Positions 8,588 through 17,628 of a stretch of 60,314 nucleotides of DNA are shown one piece after another. Source of the DNA: Pirellula sp. (lineage in GTDB: Bacteria; Planctomycetota; Planctomycetia; Pirellulales; Pirellulaceae); contig JAIPFP010000003.1 of assembly GCA_021736575.1 (NCBI GenBank), forward strand, positions 1-60,314, read 5' to 3'. The translations under genes and the position numbers were made by a program. The number at the start of each line of letters is the position of its first letter. Within the stretch, counting starts at the first letter, position 1. The notes below the pieces were generated by a model. That model had not been told where the DNA came from. It ran no database searches and saw only the letters and a program-made list of their open reading frames with translations.

Positions 8588-11500
8588 TTACTTTAACACA
8601 AAGAGCAAGTCGCCGGTTTCCACTTGGCTACCCGATTGAACCAACAATTGAGTTATCTCGCCGTCTCGCTCCGCATTGATGACGGTTTCCATTTTCATAG
8701 CTTCCAGGGCGAGTAGTTTTTGGCCTTTTGCTACCTTGGCACCTTGGACGACGGCCACTCCGATCACCATTCCCGGCATACCAGCACCCACGTGCGTTGG
8801 GTCCGCTGCGTCCGCTTTCAAGCGTTTCGCCGCTTTGGACTCGATCGATCTGTCGATGACTTCGACTTCGCGCGGCTGACCGTTGAGTTCAAAGAAAACG
8901 GTTCTGGTTCCATTGGGGCGAGCTTCACCGATCGCCAGAAACTTGATGATCAGACGTTTTCCTGGTTCGATGTCGACGTAAAATTCTTCACCGATGGCTG
9001 GGCCAAAAAAGAAAACCGAGGTTGGCAACAAGGAAACATCGCCATAGGTCCGCACGTGTGTCAGGTACTCATCAAACACCTTTGGATAAAGTGCGCTCGT
9101 AACGACCTCGCGACTGGTCATTTCGCGACCCATTTTCGTTTTTAGTCGAGAACCGATTTCATCGAAATCCACTGGGGCAAGCGATTCACCAGGCCGTTCG
9201 AGGACTTCCGGATTGTTCTTCAGAATGGATCGTTTGGCTTGTTCTGGAAAGCCACCCGGTGGTTGGCCCATCATTCCGCCAACCAGGTCCAATACCGAGC
9301 CAGGATACGCGATTTCGCGGGTCCCCTCGACGACATCGCTGGCCGACAATTCGTTCGCGACCATGAACAATGCTAAGTCGCCGACCGCCTTGCTCGTCGG
9401 AGTGACTTTAACAATATCCCCTAGCAACTGGTTTGCTTCAGCATACCGTTTGCAAACTTTCGCCCATTGATCGGCTAATCCCAACGCTTTGGCTTGTTGA
9501 TACAAGTTGGTGTACTGGCCACCTGGCATTTCATGTTGATACAAGTCTCCGCCTGCAACGAGAGACTCGCTTTCGAATGGAGAATAGAACTGCCGTGCCG
9601 CTTTCCAATACTCGGAAATTTCAGTAAGAGCGTCGGTTTGTAGACGGCTTTCCCGAGGCGAGTATCGCAATGATTCAACGAGCGTATTCAGATTGACCTG
9701 CGAGGTTCCTCCCGACATCGAGGCAAAAGCCCCGTCAGCAATTTCGAGTCCTTCGTCGGCAGCGTTTAAAATCGAAGCGGCTTGAATCCCAGCCGTGTCG
9801 TGCGTATGGAAGTGGATCGGAATGCCAATCTCTTGCTTGAGCGTCGCAACCAGTTTCTTGGCTGCGGCTGGTTTGCAAAGACCAGCCATATCTTTTATGG
9901 CCAGAATGTGCGCACCCATGCGTTCGAGTTCTTTAGCCAAGTCTACGTAGTACTTGAGCGAGTATTTTTGACGATTCGGATTGAGGATGTCACCGGTGTA
10001 GCAAATCGCGGCTTCGCAGATCATGCCTGATTCGGCTACCGAATCCATTGCAATACGCATGTTCTCGGTCCAATTGAGCGCATCAAAAACACGGAAGATA
10101 TCGACACCTGCTTCTGCAGCTTCTTTCACGAAGGCCCGTACTACGTTGTCCGGATAGTTCGTATATCCAACCGCGTTCGATGCCCGCAGCAACATCTGAA
10201 AAAGCAAGTTCGGAATCTTCGATCGCAGATCGGCAAGTCGTTGCCATGGGCTTTCCTTGAGGAATCGCATGGAAGTATCAAAAGTAGCACCGCCCCACAT
10301 CTCCAAGCTGAAGAACTCAGGTGTCAGTCTGGCGTACGCGTCCGCGATTTGCATCATGTCGAATGTTCGGACGCGGGTAGCCAACAACGACTGGTGTGCA
10401 TCTCTCATCGTCGTGTCGGTTATCAGCAACTCTTTGTTTCCTCGCAACGAGTCGCAAAACTTCTTGGCACCAAGTTTGAGAAATTGATTTCGGTACCCGC
10501 ACGGCAAAGGCTGCGTAATGTCAACCTTGGGAACCAGGGCAGGTTCTCGACGTATGGACTGTGCTGAGTTACTGCCAAGAACATTTCCGTTAACCAACGT
10601 CTCTGCGATGAAACTGAGCATTCGCGTTGCTCGGTCTCGACGACGTGTCATCGCGAACAGCTCTGGCGTCTTATCGATCATTCGCGTCGTCGCATCACCG
10701 GCCAAAAAGGTTTTGTGGGTGATGAGCGAAATGAGAAATGGTATATTTGTTTTCACTCCACGAATCCGAAACTCTTGAAGGCACCGTTCCATTCGTCCGG
10801 CCGCTTCGCCAAGATTGCGTCCGCGGGCCGTTACCTTGACAAGGAGTGAATCGTAAAACGGATTGACAACCGCCCCGCTAAACGCGCTGCCTGCGTCCAG
10901 GCGGATGCCAAGGCCACCCGCGCTGCGATAGTGCGTGATTCTTCCATAGTCTGGACGAAATTGATTGGTGGGGTCCTCCGTGGTTACGCGACATTGGATG
11001 GCTGAACCGACGACCTGAACATCTTTTTGTAGCGGCAAGCCCTGCGAATCATCGCCTAGCCTTTCGCCACATGAAACCAAAATCTGAGCCCGCACTAAAT
11101 CGATGCCGGTTACCTCCTCGGTAACGGTATGCTCAACTTGGATGCGCGGATTGACTTCAATGAAAAAGAACTTATTTGTGTCGGTGTCGAGCAAAAACTC
11201 CACAGTCCCTGCGCAGTAGTAACCCACTTCCTTGGCAATCGCGATGGCCGCTTCATGCAATTCGCTTGCCGTCTGCTTGCTCAAATTCGGCGACGGGGCG
11301 ATTTCAACGACCTTCTGGTGTCGACGTTGAACGGAACAATCGCGTTCGTGCAAGTGAATGATGTTCCCATGTTGGTCACCCAATATCTGAACTTCGAGGT
11401 GTCGAGCTCTGCCAACGAGCTTTTCGAGAAAAACTTCGTCGCTGCCGAATGCATTTTTGGATTCACGTTGGGCTTGTTCGAGATTGGATGCCAAAGCCTC

Positions 11501-12031
11501 TTCGGCTTCCACCACGCGCATTCCACGACCGCCACCACCTTTGGATGCCTTGAGCATTATCGGGTAACCCATTTGACTTGCAGTCGCTTTCGCTTCCTCA
11601 AGTGAATTGACGGCGTGGGCAGATCCTTCCAAGACGGGAACGCCAACTTTCTTGGCAATCGCACGGGCGGCGACTTTATCTCCAAGCAATTCGAGTGCGC
11701 GAACACTCGGTCCGATGAAGATGATACCGGCCGCCGCCAGAGCTTTTGCAAATTCTGCGTTTTCAGACAGAAAACCGTAGCCTGGATGGACGCCGTCGAT
11801 TTTGTTTTCGAGACACAATCGAACGATACCTTCGATGTCAAGGTAAGAGCGAATGGGTTCGCCCGCCTTTCCGATTTGGTATGCTTCGTCCGCTTTGAAA
11901 CGATGCAAAGCAAAACGGTCTTCGTGCGAGTAAAGTGCTACCGTCCGGATCTTGAGTTCATGTGCGCTGCGAAAAATACGAGTCGCGATCTCGCTGCGAT
12001 TGGCTGCGAGAAGTTTTCGAATGGTCGGCAT
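8588..12031 (-). CDS. pyc: pyruvate carboxylase
   Basis: This single-chain 1147-residue biotin enzyme makes oxaloacetate from pyruvate, bicarbonate and ATP. The biotin carboxylase domain (about residues 1-450) starts KLLAANRSEIATRIFRSA and has the glycine-rich ATP loop (KASKGGGGRGMRVV) and FFIEVNPRIQVEHTVTEE. The carboxyltransferase domain begins near residue 535 (DTTMRDAHQSLLATRVRT) with metal-binding segments including HFHTHDTAGIQ. The C-terminal carrier domain has EAMKM, with biotinyl Lys1113. The length matches the usual 1140-1180 residues and the start is canonical. It refills the TCA cycle and supplies oxaloacetate for the aspartate family. Confidence 0.97.
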   Translation of the reverse strand: MPTIRKLLAANRSEIATRIFRSAHELKIRTVALYSHEDRFALHRFKADEAYQIGKAGEPIRSYLDIEGIVRLCLENKIDGVHPGYGFLSENAEFAKALAAAGIIFIGPSVRALELLGDKVAARAIAKKVGVPVLEGSAHAVNSLEEAKATASQMGYPIMLKASKGGGGRGMRVVEAEEALASNLEQAQRESKNAFGSDEVFLEKLVGRARHLEVQILGDQHGNIIHLHERDCSVQRRHQKVVEIAPSPNLSKQTASELHEAAIAIAKEVGYYCAGTVEFLLDTDTNKFFFIEVNPRIQVEHTVTEEVTGIDLVRAQILVSCGERLGDDSQGLPLQKDVQVVGSAIQCRVTTEDPTNQFRPDYGRITHYRSAGGLGIRLDAGSAFSGAVVNPFYDSLLVKVTARGRNLGEAAGRMERCLQEFRIRGVKTNIPFLISLITHKTFLAGDATTRMIDKTPELFAMTRRRDRATRMLSFIAETLVNGNVLGSNSAQSIRREPALVPKVDITQPLPCGYRNQFLKLGAKKFCDSLRGNKELLITDTTMRDAHQSLLATRVRTFDMMQIADAYARLTPEFFSLEMWGGATFDTSMRFLKESPWQRLADLRSKIPNLLFQMLLRASNAVGYTNYPDNVVRAFVKEAAEAGVDIFRVFDALNWTENMRIAMDSVAESGMICEAAICYTGDILNPNRQKYSLKYYVDLAKELERMGAHILAIKDMAGLCKPAAAKKLVATLKQEIGIPIHFHTHDTAGIQAASILNAADEGLEIADGAFASMSGGTSQVNLNTLVESLRYSPRESRLQTDALTEISEYWKAARQFYSPFESESLVAGGDLYQHEMPGGQYTNLYQQAKALGLADQWAKVCKRYAEANQLLGDIVKVTPTSKAVGDLALFMVANELSASDVVEGTREIAYPGSVLDLVGGMMGQPPGGFPEQAKRSILKNNPEVLERPGESLAPVDFDEIGSRLKTKMGREMTSREVVTSALYPKVFDEYLTHVRTYGDVSLLPTSVFFFGPAIGEEFYVDIEPGKRLIIKFLAIGEARPNGTRTVFFELNGQPREVEVIDRSIESKAAKRLKADAADPTHVGAGMPGMVIGVAVVQGAKVAKGQKLLALEAMKMETVINAERDGEITQLLVQSGSQVETGDLLFVLK

Positions 12032-12183
12032 TTGTTTTGGTGAGTTTGGAGAGGAATTGTCATACGCCGAATTAAACTAAGGACCGCTCGATCAATGTAT
12101 GTCGGAATGAAACTCGTCAAGAGTTTCTGCGGCCCCCAAGTTCCGAAAGTCTTGGCGACTTTCGCTGCGGTCAAATCGGACAG

Positions 12184-14964
12184 CTATTGCTTTGGCTTTG
12201 AATTGGACTTGGCTTGGGTTGGTTGAGCGAAGTCGCCAGCGGTTGCGATAACAAACGCGTCGGGCGAGATATACTCGCTAACGGCTTCGTTGACGCTTTC
12301 GACCGTCAAATGCGACACTGCGGTCTCAAGTTTTTCATAGTAAGACATATCCCTGCCGGTGTATAAATTGTTGGCTAACAAACTTGCCAAGTAACTGTCG
12401 CGAGCACGCGTCAACTGTTGGTTCTGCAAGTAACCTTGAATGTTGTCCTTGAGTTCCTTTTCTGTCACCCCGTCCTTGACAAACTTGCGGATTTCTTCGT
12501 CAATCACTTTGACCAGCTTGTCACGATTCACGGGATTCGTATTGGCTCTCACCGAAAGGGAAGCCTTCTCGTCGAGTGTGCTGGCCGCGAGACTACTCGA
12601 AATCCCGTACGAGAGCCCCTCGTCCTTGCGGACGCGGTCAGCCAAGCGTGACGCGAGAGACCCACCTCCTAATATCATGTTGCCGACAAGCAATGCTGGA
12701 TACTTCGGATGGTCGTCTCGAATCGCGTATTGTTGGCTTGCCACATAGTTTGCGTTTGCTTTGTCCGGCGTCTCAATTGAAATCATTTGAGTCTTCAAGT
12801 CCGTTTTTGCGGAATCGGCAACGCGTTGATATGGGATTTTGGATTTCCAATTGGAAAGCAAGGCCGATAGTCGCGTTTCTACCTCTTCTGGGTCGAAGTC
12901 GCCGACGACCGACACTTCGCCTTCAGTGCCAGAAAGGTATTTGGTGTGGATCTCTTTAATGTCGGCAAGTTTAAGTTTCTTGAAATCCTCGAGCTCCTCC
13001 TCGATGGTTGCAACGTATCGAACGTCCCCTCGCTTGTATGGGCTGAGGGCACGACTGACAGCCAGTGAGGCGAGCAGCCCAGGTTCGCGTTTTTGCTCCT
13101 CAAGATTCGAAATGACTTGTTCTTGCAATAGGTTGAATTCGTTCTCATCGAAAGCAGGGTTTCGCAAGATATCTCCGATCAAAGCAATTGCATCCATCAA
13201 CGTCTCACGTTTCGTTTCGAGTGAGATGCGAAGGGTTTGTTGGCTCGATCCAATTCGTATCGGAGCCTTGAGTTCATCCTTGCGGTCGTTTAATTTTTGG
13301 AAATCGAGTGACTTCGTACCTCGTTCCATTAAGCTACCAAGCATGTCGCACGCAGCCGATTTTCCCATCAAGGATTTTTCGTCCCCGAATCGCAGCACGA
13401 TGGCGAGATTAACGGTCGCGCCGCGAGTCTTTTTTGGGAGAAAAGCGTATGGCACACCCGTCTTTAGTTCACCACGAATCAAACGACCTTCGATGTTCTT
13501 TGGCGTAGGGTCGAATTGCTCGCCATCGAGGATTGCCTCTCGGCCCTGATAGCCTGCAACCAAATCTTGAATCACCGGACGATCGGCGATTTGGATTCGT
13601 TCCGATCGATCGGTAGGTAGGTAGAGGCCAACCGTCCGATTGTTTCGCACCAAATATTTTTGGGCGACCAATTGAACTTGCTCTGGGGTGGTCTTTTCGA
13701 TGGCGTCACGATAGAGAAAATACAATCGCCAATCGCCCTGCGAAGCCCACTCGCTCAAGCTGATTGCAAGGCTATCGGTCTTGGAAGCGGCCATTTCGCG
13801 TTGATTGAGGATTTGGCGTCGCGCGCGCTCGACTTCTTCTTTGGTGACGGGATTGGCTGCTAGGTTTTCAAGTGTCTCGATCATTGCATTTTGGGCATCT
13901 TCGATCGGCTTTTCTTTCGGTACTTGGGCCATAAAGAACACGGCGCCTGGATCATGCAGAGCAAAGCTTCGGCCACCAACGCTCGTAGCCTTCTTGGTCT
14001 CAATCAACGATTTATAGAGTCTGCCACTTGGCTCGTCCGTCAAGATGTTGGCCAAAAGATCGACGGCGGCAAACTCCGGATCACCGCCCGCAGGAACGTG
14101 ATACATTGCTCCAACCATTTGAGTATCTGCGACACGGCGAACCATGGTTGTACGATCGCCATCCTGCGGAGGCTCGACGGTGTAAGTTTGGTTGACAGGC
14201 GTTTTGGGCTTTTCCAATACACCAAAGTATTTTTGGATTAACGCGAGCGCTTTCTTTTCATCGAAGCTGCCAGCAACGATCAACATCGCGTTGTCCGGTC
14301 GATAGTATTTGCGATAAAAAGCGCGAAGACTATCGATGGGGACTCGTTCAATGTCACTTCGGTTTCCGATGGTTGAATTGCGATAGTTGTGCCATTGGAA
14401 CGCCGAGGAGAACATGCGTTGCAAAAGAACCCTGAATGGACTGTTTTCACCTTGCTCAAATTCGCTCCGCACGACGGTAAACTCTTTTTGAAGATCTTCG
14501 TTAAGGATCTTGCTGTTGATCATGCGATCCGCTTCTAGTCGGATCGCAAACTCGAGATTCTCATCCGTGGCGTTTAGTGTTTCGTAATAGTTAGTGCGGT
14601 CGAGCCAGGTCGTACCATTGAAGGATGCACCCCGATCGCGGAGCGACTCGGGAATCTTAGGATGGAGATCTGTCCCCTTGAACAGCATGTGCTCGAGCAA
14701 ATGAGCCATTCCCGTTTCGCCATAACCCTCGTGACGGGAGCCGACAAAAATCGTGCAGTTGACCGTCACCTTGGGCTGACTCTTGTCTGCAAAGAGCAGA
14801 ATTTTGAGTCCATTATCAAGGGTGTATTCCGTGATTCCTTCAACAGCACCAATCTTGGTTGGCATCTTATCGTCCGCGATTCCGTTGGCAAAAATGAGAA
14901 ACAAGCACATCAACATCCGAAGGATTCGGGAGCCGATTCCCGCAATAGTCCATAAAGGTTGCAT
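12184..14964 (-). CDS. exported M16 family zinc metalloprotease (double-domain)
   Basis: The 926-residue protein has a hydrophobic leader (about residues 10-30) and the inverted zinc motif HxxEH at residues 88-92 (AHLLEHMLFKGT). The conserved Glu segment VRSEFEQGENSPF follows about 75 residues later. A second, inactive M16 half covers about residues 490-910, marked by GDFDPEEVETRL and RVRKDEGLSYGI. This is the two-module clamshell layout of PqqL/pitrilysin-like peptidases that degrade peptides outside the cytoplasm. The tail is Lys/Ser/Pro-rich. The start could be any of several close Met codons. The gene is divergent from the Rieske gene, with 126 bases between them. Confidence 0.92.
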   Translation of the reverse strand: MQPLWTIAGIGSRILRMLMCLFLIFANGIADDKMPTKIGAVEGITEYTLDNGLKILLFADKSQPKVTVNCTIFVGSRHEGYGETGMAHLLEHMLFKGTDLHPKIPESLRDRGASFNGTTWLDRTNYYETLNATDENLEFAIRLEADRMINSKILNEDLQKEFTVVRSEFEQGENSPFRVLLQRMFSSAFQWHNYRNSTIGNRSDIERVPIDSLRAFYRKYYRPDNAMLIVAGSFDEKKALALIQKYFGVLEKPKTPVNQTYTVEPPQDGDRTTMVRRVADTQMVGAMYHVPAGGDPEFAAVDLLANILTDEPSGRLYKSLIETKKATSVGGRSFALHDPGAVFFMAQVPKEKPIEDAQNAMIETLENLAANPVTKEEVERARRQILNQREMAASKTDSLAISLSEWASQGDWRLYFLYRDAIEKTTPEQVQLVAQKYLVRNNRTVGLYLPTDRSERIQIADRPVIQDLVAGYQGREAILDGEQFDPTPKNIEGRLIRGELKTGVPYAFLPKKTRGATVNLAIVLRFGDEKSLMGKSAACDMLGSLMERGTKSLDFQKLNDRKDELKAPIRIGSSQQTLRISLETKRETLMDAIALIGDILRNPAFDENEFNLLQEQVISNLEEQKREPGLLASLAVSRALSPYKRGDVRYVATIEEELEDFKKLKLADIKEIHTKYLSGTEGEVSVVGDFDPEEVETRLSALLSNWKSKIPYQRVADSAKTDLKTQMISIETPDKANANYVASQQYAIRDDHPKYPALLVGNMILGGGSLASRLADRVRKDEGLSYGISSSLAASTLDEKASLSVRANTNPVNRDKLVKVIDEEIRKFVKDGVTEKELKDNIQGYLQNQQLTRARDSYLASLLANNLYTGRDMSYYEKLETAVSHLTVESVNEAVSEYISPDAFVIATAGDFAQPTQAKSNSKPKQ

Positions 14965-15090
14965 CTTAAAGCTCCGTGAAATTCACGAAATACTAGGTTG
15001 GGTTCAAAAGAGGAACGAGATTGTAATACAATTTTCACCATTAGTAGATTGGGTCGCCTCGAACCCGCCGAATAAATTAAAGGTAAACCA

Positions 15091-15399
15091 ATGGTCTGGA
15101 AAAAAGTTTGTGCCTCGCAAGAGTTGAACGAGGGACAATCGGTTGAAGTCGTCCACAATGGAGACGTAATCGCCGTCTACCGACATGCTGGTGTGCTTTA
15201 TGCAATCGATGGAGTTTGCATGCATCAGGGGGGGCCCTTGGCTCGCGGCAGATTGGTCGACGGAACCGTGATTTGCCCATGGCACGGCTGGCAATATGAC
15301 CTTTCTACCGGAAATCATGCGATCACTTGCAAGCCGATGCTAAAAACCTTTGGAATCCAGGAAGCCAGCGGGACAATTGAGGTTGACTTGCCAGAGTGA
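15091..15399 (+). CDS. Rieske [2Fe-2S] ferredoxin-like protein (NirD/BphF type)
   Basis: This is a 102-residue single-domain Rieske protein. The cluster ligands are visible as CxH at Cys43/His45 (VCMHQGGPL) and CxxH at Cys62/His65 (CPWHGWQYD). It has no signal peptide or membrane anchor, so it is a soluble electron carrier rather than a bc1 subunit. No oxygenase or nitrite reductase partner is nearby, so the redox partner is unknown. Confidence 0.92.
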   Translation: MVWKKVCASQELNEGQSVEVVHNGDVIAVYRHAGVLYAIDGVCMHQGGPLARGRLVDGTVICPWHGWQYDLSTGNHAITCKPMLKTFGIQEASGTIEVDLPE

Positions 15400-15495
15400 T
15401 CAATTCTAGCATCCGGCGTGCCTGGACAATCAGCTCAGACGAAACAGGCATCCGTGAATAGTATTTTGTAGAACTTTCGGTCAGGGAGGACCGCG

Positions 15496-16923
15496 GTGCA
15501 AACCTTAAAAACTGCCGTTGTGGTTGTGTTGTTGCTTTTCGTTTTGTACGGCGGATACGTCGCGCTCAACGGTACAGAAAAGCCTATGAACCCCGACCTT
15601 GAAGGTTTCATGGGACTTGACAACTTGCCGGATGTTTCTGGGCCTAGTGGGCCGCTTGCAACGGGCAACTTGGTTAATTCGTCCATTGGTTTCGATTCCT
15701 TTGGTAGCTCGCCAAATCCCATTTTCGGATCGAATAGTAATGCCTCTCCACTCGGGCAGTCGTCGACACCGCAGTTTCCAGTCTCAAAGGATTTCGAAAC
15801 AAATTTGCCTCCGTCTAGTGCGCCAAACGGAGATAACGCAACGTCGGGTTTCGCTCCATTGCTAATCCCGTCCTCCCCAGGTTCGACACCATCTCCATCC
15901 AATCCCACGAATTCATTTCCGTCCTCGCCGTCTTTGTCACCCCTAGGTAGCAGCCCCATCCCCACGCTCCCACCGCTGCCTGAAGCCTCAGTTTCGAGCA
16001 ACATCATTTCAAAGAACGGGGTAATCCCAATTCCCACCAATACACCCAACTTTGGATTGAATTCTTCCCCCAAGATCCCGGCTGAATTTGTTTCAAACTC
16101 GAGTTTCAACTCCAATGCGGTTGTTCCATTTTCTGCGCCACCCGCCGTTGTCCAGAGCGACAGCGTCCCGAAAAGCTTGCCGGAATTACCGAAAGAGGAA
16201 GCACAATCTCCCAAATCGAATTCCTCAAGCAAGTCGTTTGAAAACGCCAAGGACCTTGCGATGGAACAGATCGACCGAGGCCAGCTCAAAGAGGGGCTGG
16301 CAACCCTGTCTGTCTTCTACAATGCGCCAGAATTAAACACGGAGCAAAGACACGATCTCTTGGACTTGCTCGATGCGCTAGCTCGCGAAGTTGTTTTCTC
16401 GCGTCGGCATTTCCTGGCGATGGTCTACGTGGTAGCTCCAGGAGAAACACTTGCCGAGATAGCAAAGCGAAATGATGTTCCAGCCGATATTCTGGCACGC
16501 ATCAACGCCATCGACACGAACACACAGTTGCCAAGCGGCTCCAAGTTGAAGGTGGTGCCAGGTCCGTTTCGGGCAGAAGTCGATCTTACTCGCAGCGAGC
16601 TGACCGTGTTTTTGGGTGACTTGTACGCGGGCCGTTACCCGGTGTCGTTTGGCAACGATCCCTCTCCGAAAGCCGGAACTTTTCAAGTTGTCGACAAACA
16701 ACAGAACAAGAACTACTACGGTAACGGGGTCCAGATCCCTGCCACCGATCCTCGCAACCCGTACGGGGGTTGGTGGATTGATCTCGGTTCCGACTATTGT
16801 ATCCACGGATCGGCAGATGGTCCGTCTGAGGGAAAGCTCGGGTGCATCAGTTTGTCGCCCCTAGACGCGATCGATGTTTTCGGAATGCTTGGGCGAGGTT
16901 CGCCAGTCACGATTCGACCGTAG
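15496..16923 (+). CDS. LysM-domain L,D-transpeptidase with long Ser/Pro-rich linker
   Basis: This 475-residue protein has an N-terminal membrane anchor (TAVVVVLLLFVLYGGYVAL). About 230 residues of Ser/Pro/Asn-rich low-complexity linker follow. A LysM module at about 315-360 (VAPGETLAEIAKRNDVPADI) would bind glycan chains. The C-terminal YkuD domain carries HGSADGPSEGKLGCISLS, with the catalytic Cys near residue 450. L,D-transpeptidases cross-link peptidoglycan or attach proteins to it, which fits evidence that planctomycetes have a thin peptidoglycan wall. The GTG start is chosen because of the strong AGGGAGG site six bases upstream. A minus-strand frame covering the linker is a shadow of its biased composition. 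Confidence 0.9.
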   Translation: MQTLKTAVVVVLLLFVLYGGYVALNGTEKPMNPDLEGFMGLDNLPDVSGPSGPLATGNLVNSSIGFDSFGSSPNPIFGSNSNASPLGQSSTPQFPVSKDFETNLPPSSAPNGDNATSGFAPLLIPSSPGSTPSPSNPTNSFPSSPSLSPLGSSPIPTLPPLPEASVSSNIISKNGVIPIPTNTPNFGLNSSPKIPAEFVSNSSFNSNAVVPFSAPPAVVQSDSVPKSLPELPKEEAQSPKSNSSSKSFENAKDLAMEQIDRGQLKEGLATLSVFYNAPELNTEQRHDLLDLLDALAREVVFSRRHFLAMVYVVAPGETLAEIAKRNDVPADILARINAIDTNTQLPSGSKLKVVPGPFRAEVDLTRSELTVFLGDLYAGRYPVSFGNDPSPKAGTFQVVDKQQNKNYYGNGVQIPATDPRNPYGGWWIDLGSDYCIHGSADGPSEGKLGCISLSPLDAIDVFGMLGRGSPVTIRP

Positions 16924-16974
16924 GGTCGGTGAAATCACGCTGTGCTCGAGCTCCCGGCGTGGTAGAATCGGGGG

Positions 16975-17628
16975 ATGGATGACTCCTCGCCTTTCCATTA
17001 TCCAGAACCCAATCGCCCAGACGAACGAGCGTTGCTACGGGCGGGCGGTGCGGACGCGTTAGCGGACTTGTTACAGCAATACCAAGCTCCACTAGAACGG
17101 ATCGTGCACTTTCGTTTAGCCCCCGTTCTCCGCAGCCGAATCGATCCGGCCGACGTTCTTCAAGAAGCTTACTTCGAAATATCCCGACGTATCCAAGAGT
17201 ACATCGATGGCGTTCCAGTCTCTTTCTTCGTTTGGATTCGACAGAAAACAGTCCAAACACTGATCGATATTCAACGCAATCAACTGCGTGAAAAACGGGA
17301 TGCCAACCGTGAGGTTCTCATGGCTCTTCCGTCTCACGGTCAAACAAGTAGTCTTTCAATAGCCAGTTTATTGGTGGACGACATGACCTCGCCAAGTCAG
17401 GCCGCAGTACGCGTGGAGGAAATTCAAGAGCTTCAATCGGCGCTAGAATCCATGAACGAAACCGACCGAGAAGTACTCGCGATGCGGCATTTCGAACACT
17501 TAAATAACCAACAAGTAGCCGAAGTACTCGGGCTATCACCAACCGCTGCGAGCAATCGATACATTCGAGCTGCAGCCAAACTCGGCGAGATTCTTAAATC
17601 TCTTTCATCAAGGCATGGATCTCCGTGA
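16975..17628 (+). CDS. ECF sigma factor, planctomycete kinase-associated type
   Basis: The 217-residue sigma factor has region 2 (LADLLQQYQAPLERIVHFRL, then RIDPADVLQEAYFEISRRI and SFFVWIRQKTVQTLIDIQRN). Region 4 (MNETDREVLAMRHFEHLNNQ, then QVAEVLGLSPTAASNRYIRA) contains the helix-turn-helix. Its last codon overlaps the GTG start of the kinase gene (GTGA), a pairing typical of planctomycete ECF groups. There, phosphorylation by the partner kinase, rather than a membrane anti-sigma factor, is thought to control activity. That control mode is inferred here. Confidence 0.9.
   Translation: MDDSSPFHYPEPNRPDERALLRAGGADALADLLQQYQAPLERIVHFRLAPVLRSRIDPADVLQEAYFEISRRIQEYIDGVPVSFFVWIRQKTVQTLIDIQRNQLREKRDANREVLMALPSHGQTSSLSIASLLVDDMTSPSQAAVRVEEIQELQSALESMNETDREVLAMRHFEHLNNQQVAEVLGLSPTAASNRYIRAAAKLGEILKSLSSRHGSP

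Noticed and set aside
15435..16289. Minus-strand frame of 284 residues opposite the L,D-transpeptidase linker
   Set aside because: It mirrors the Ser/Pro-rich linker as a Gly/Glu-rich translation, with no domain or ribosome site.
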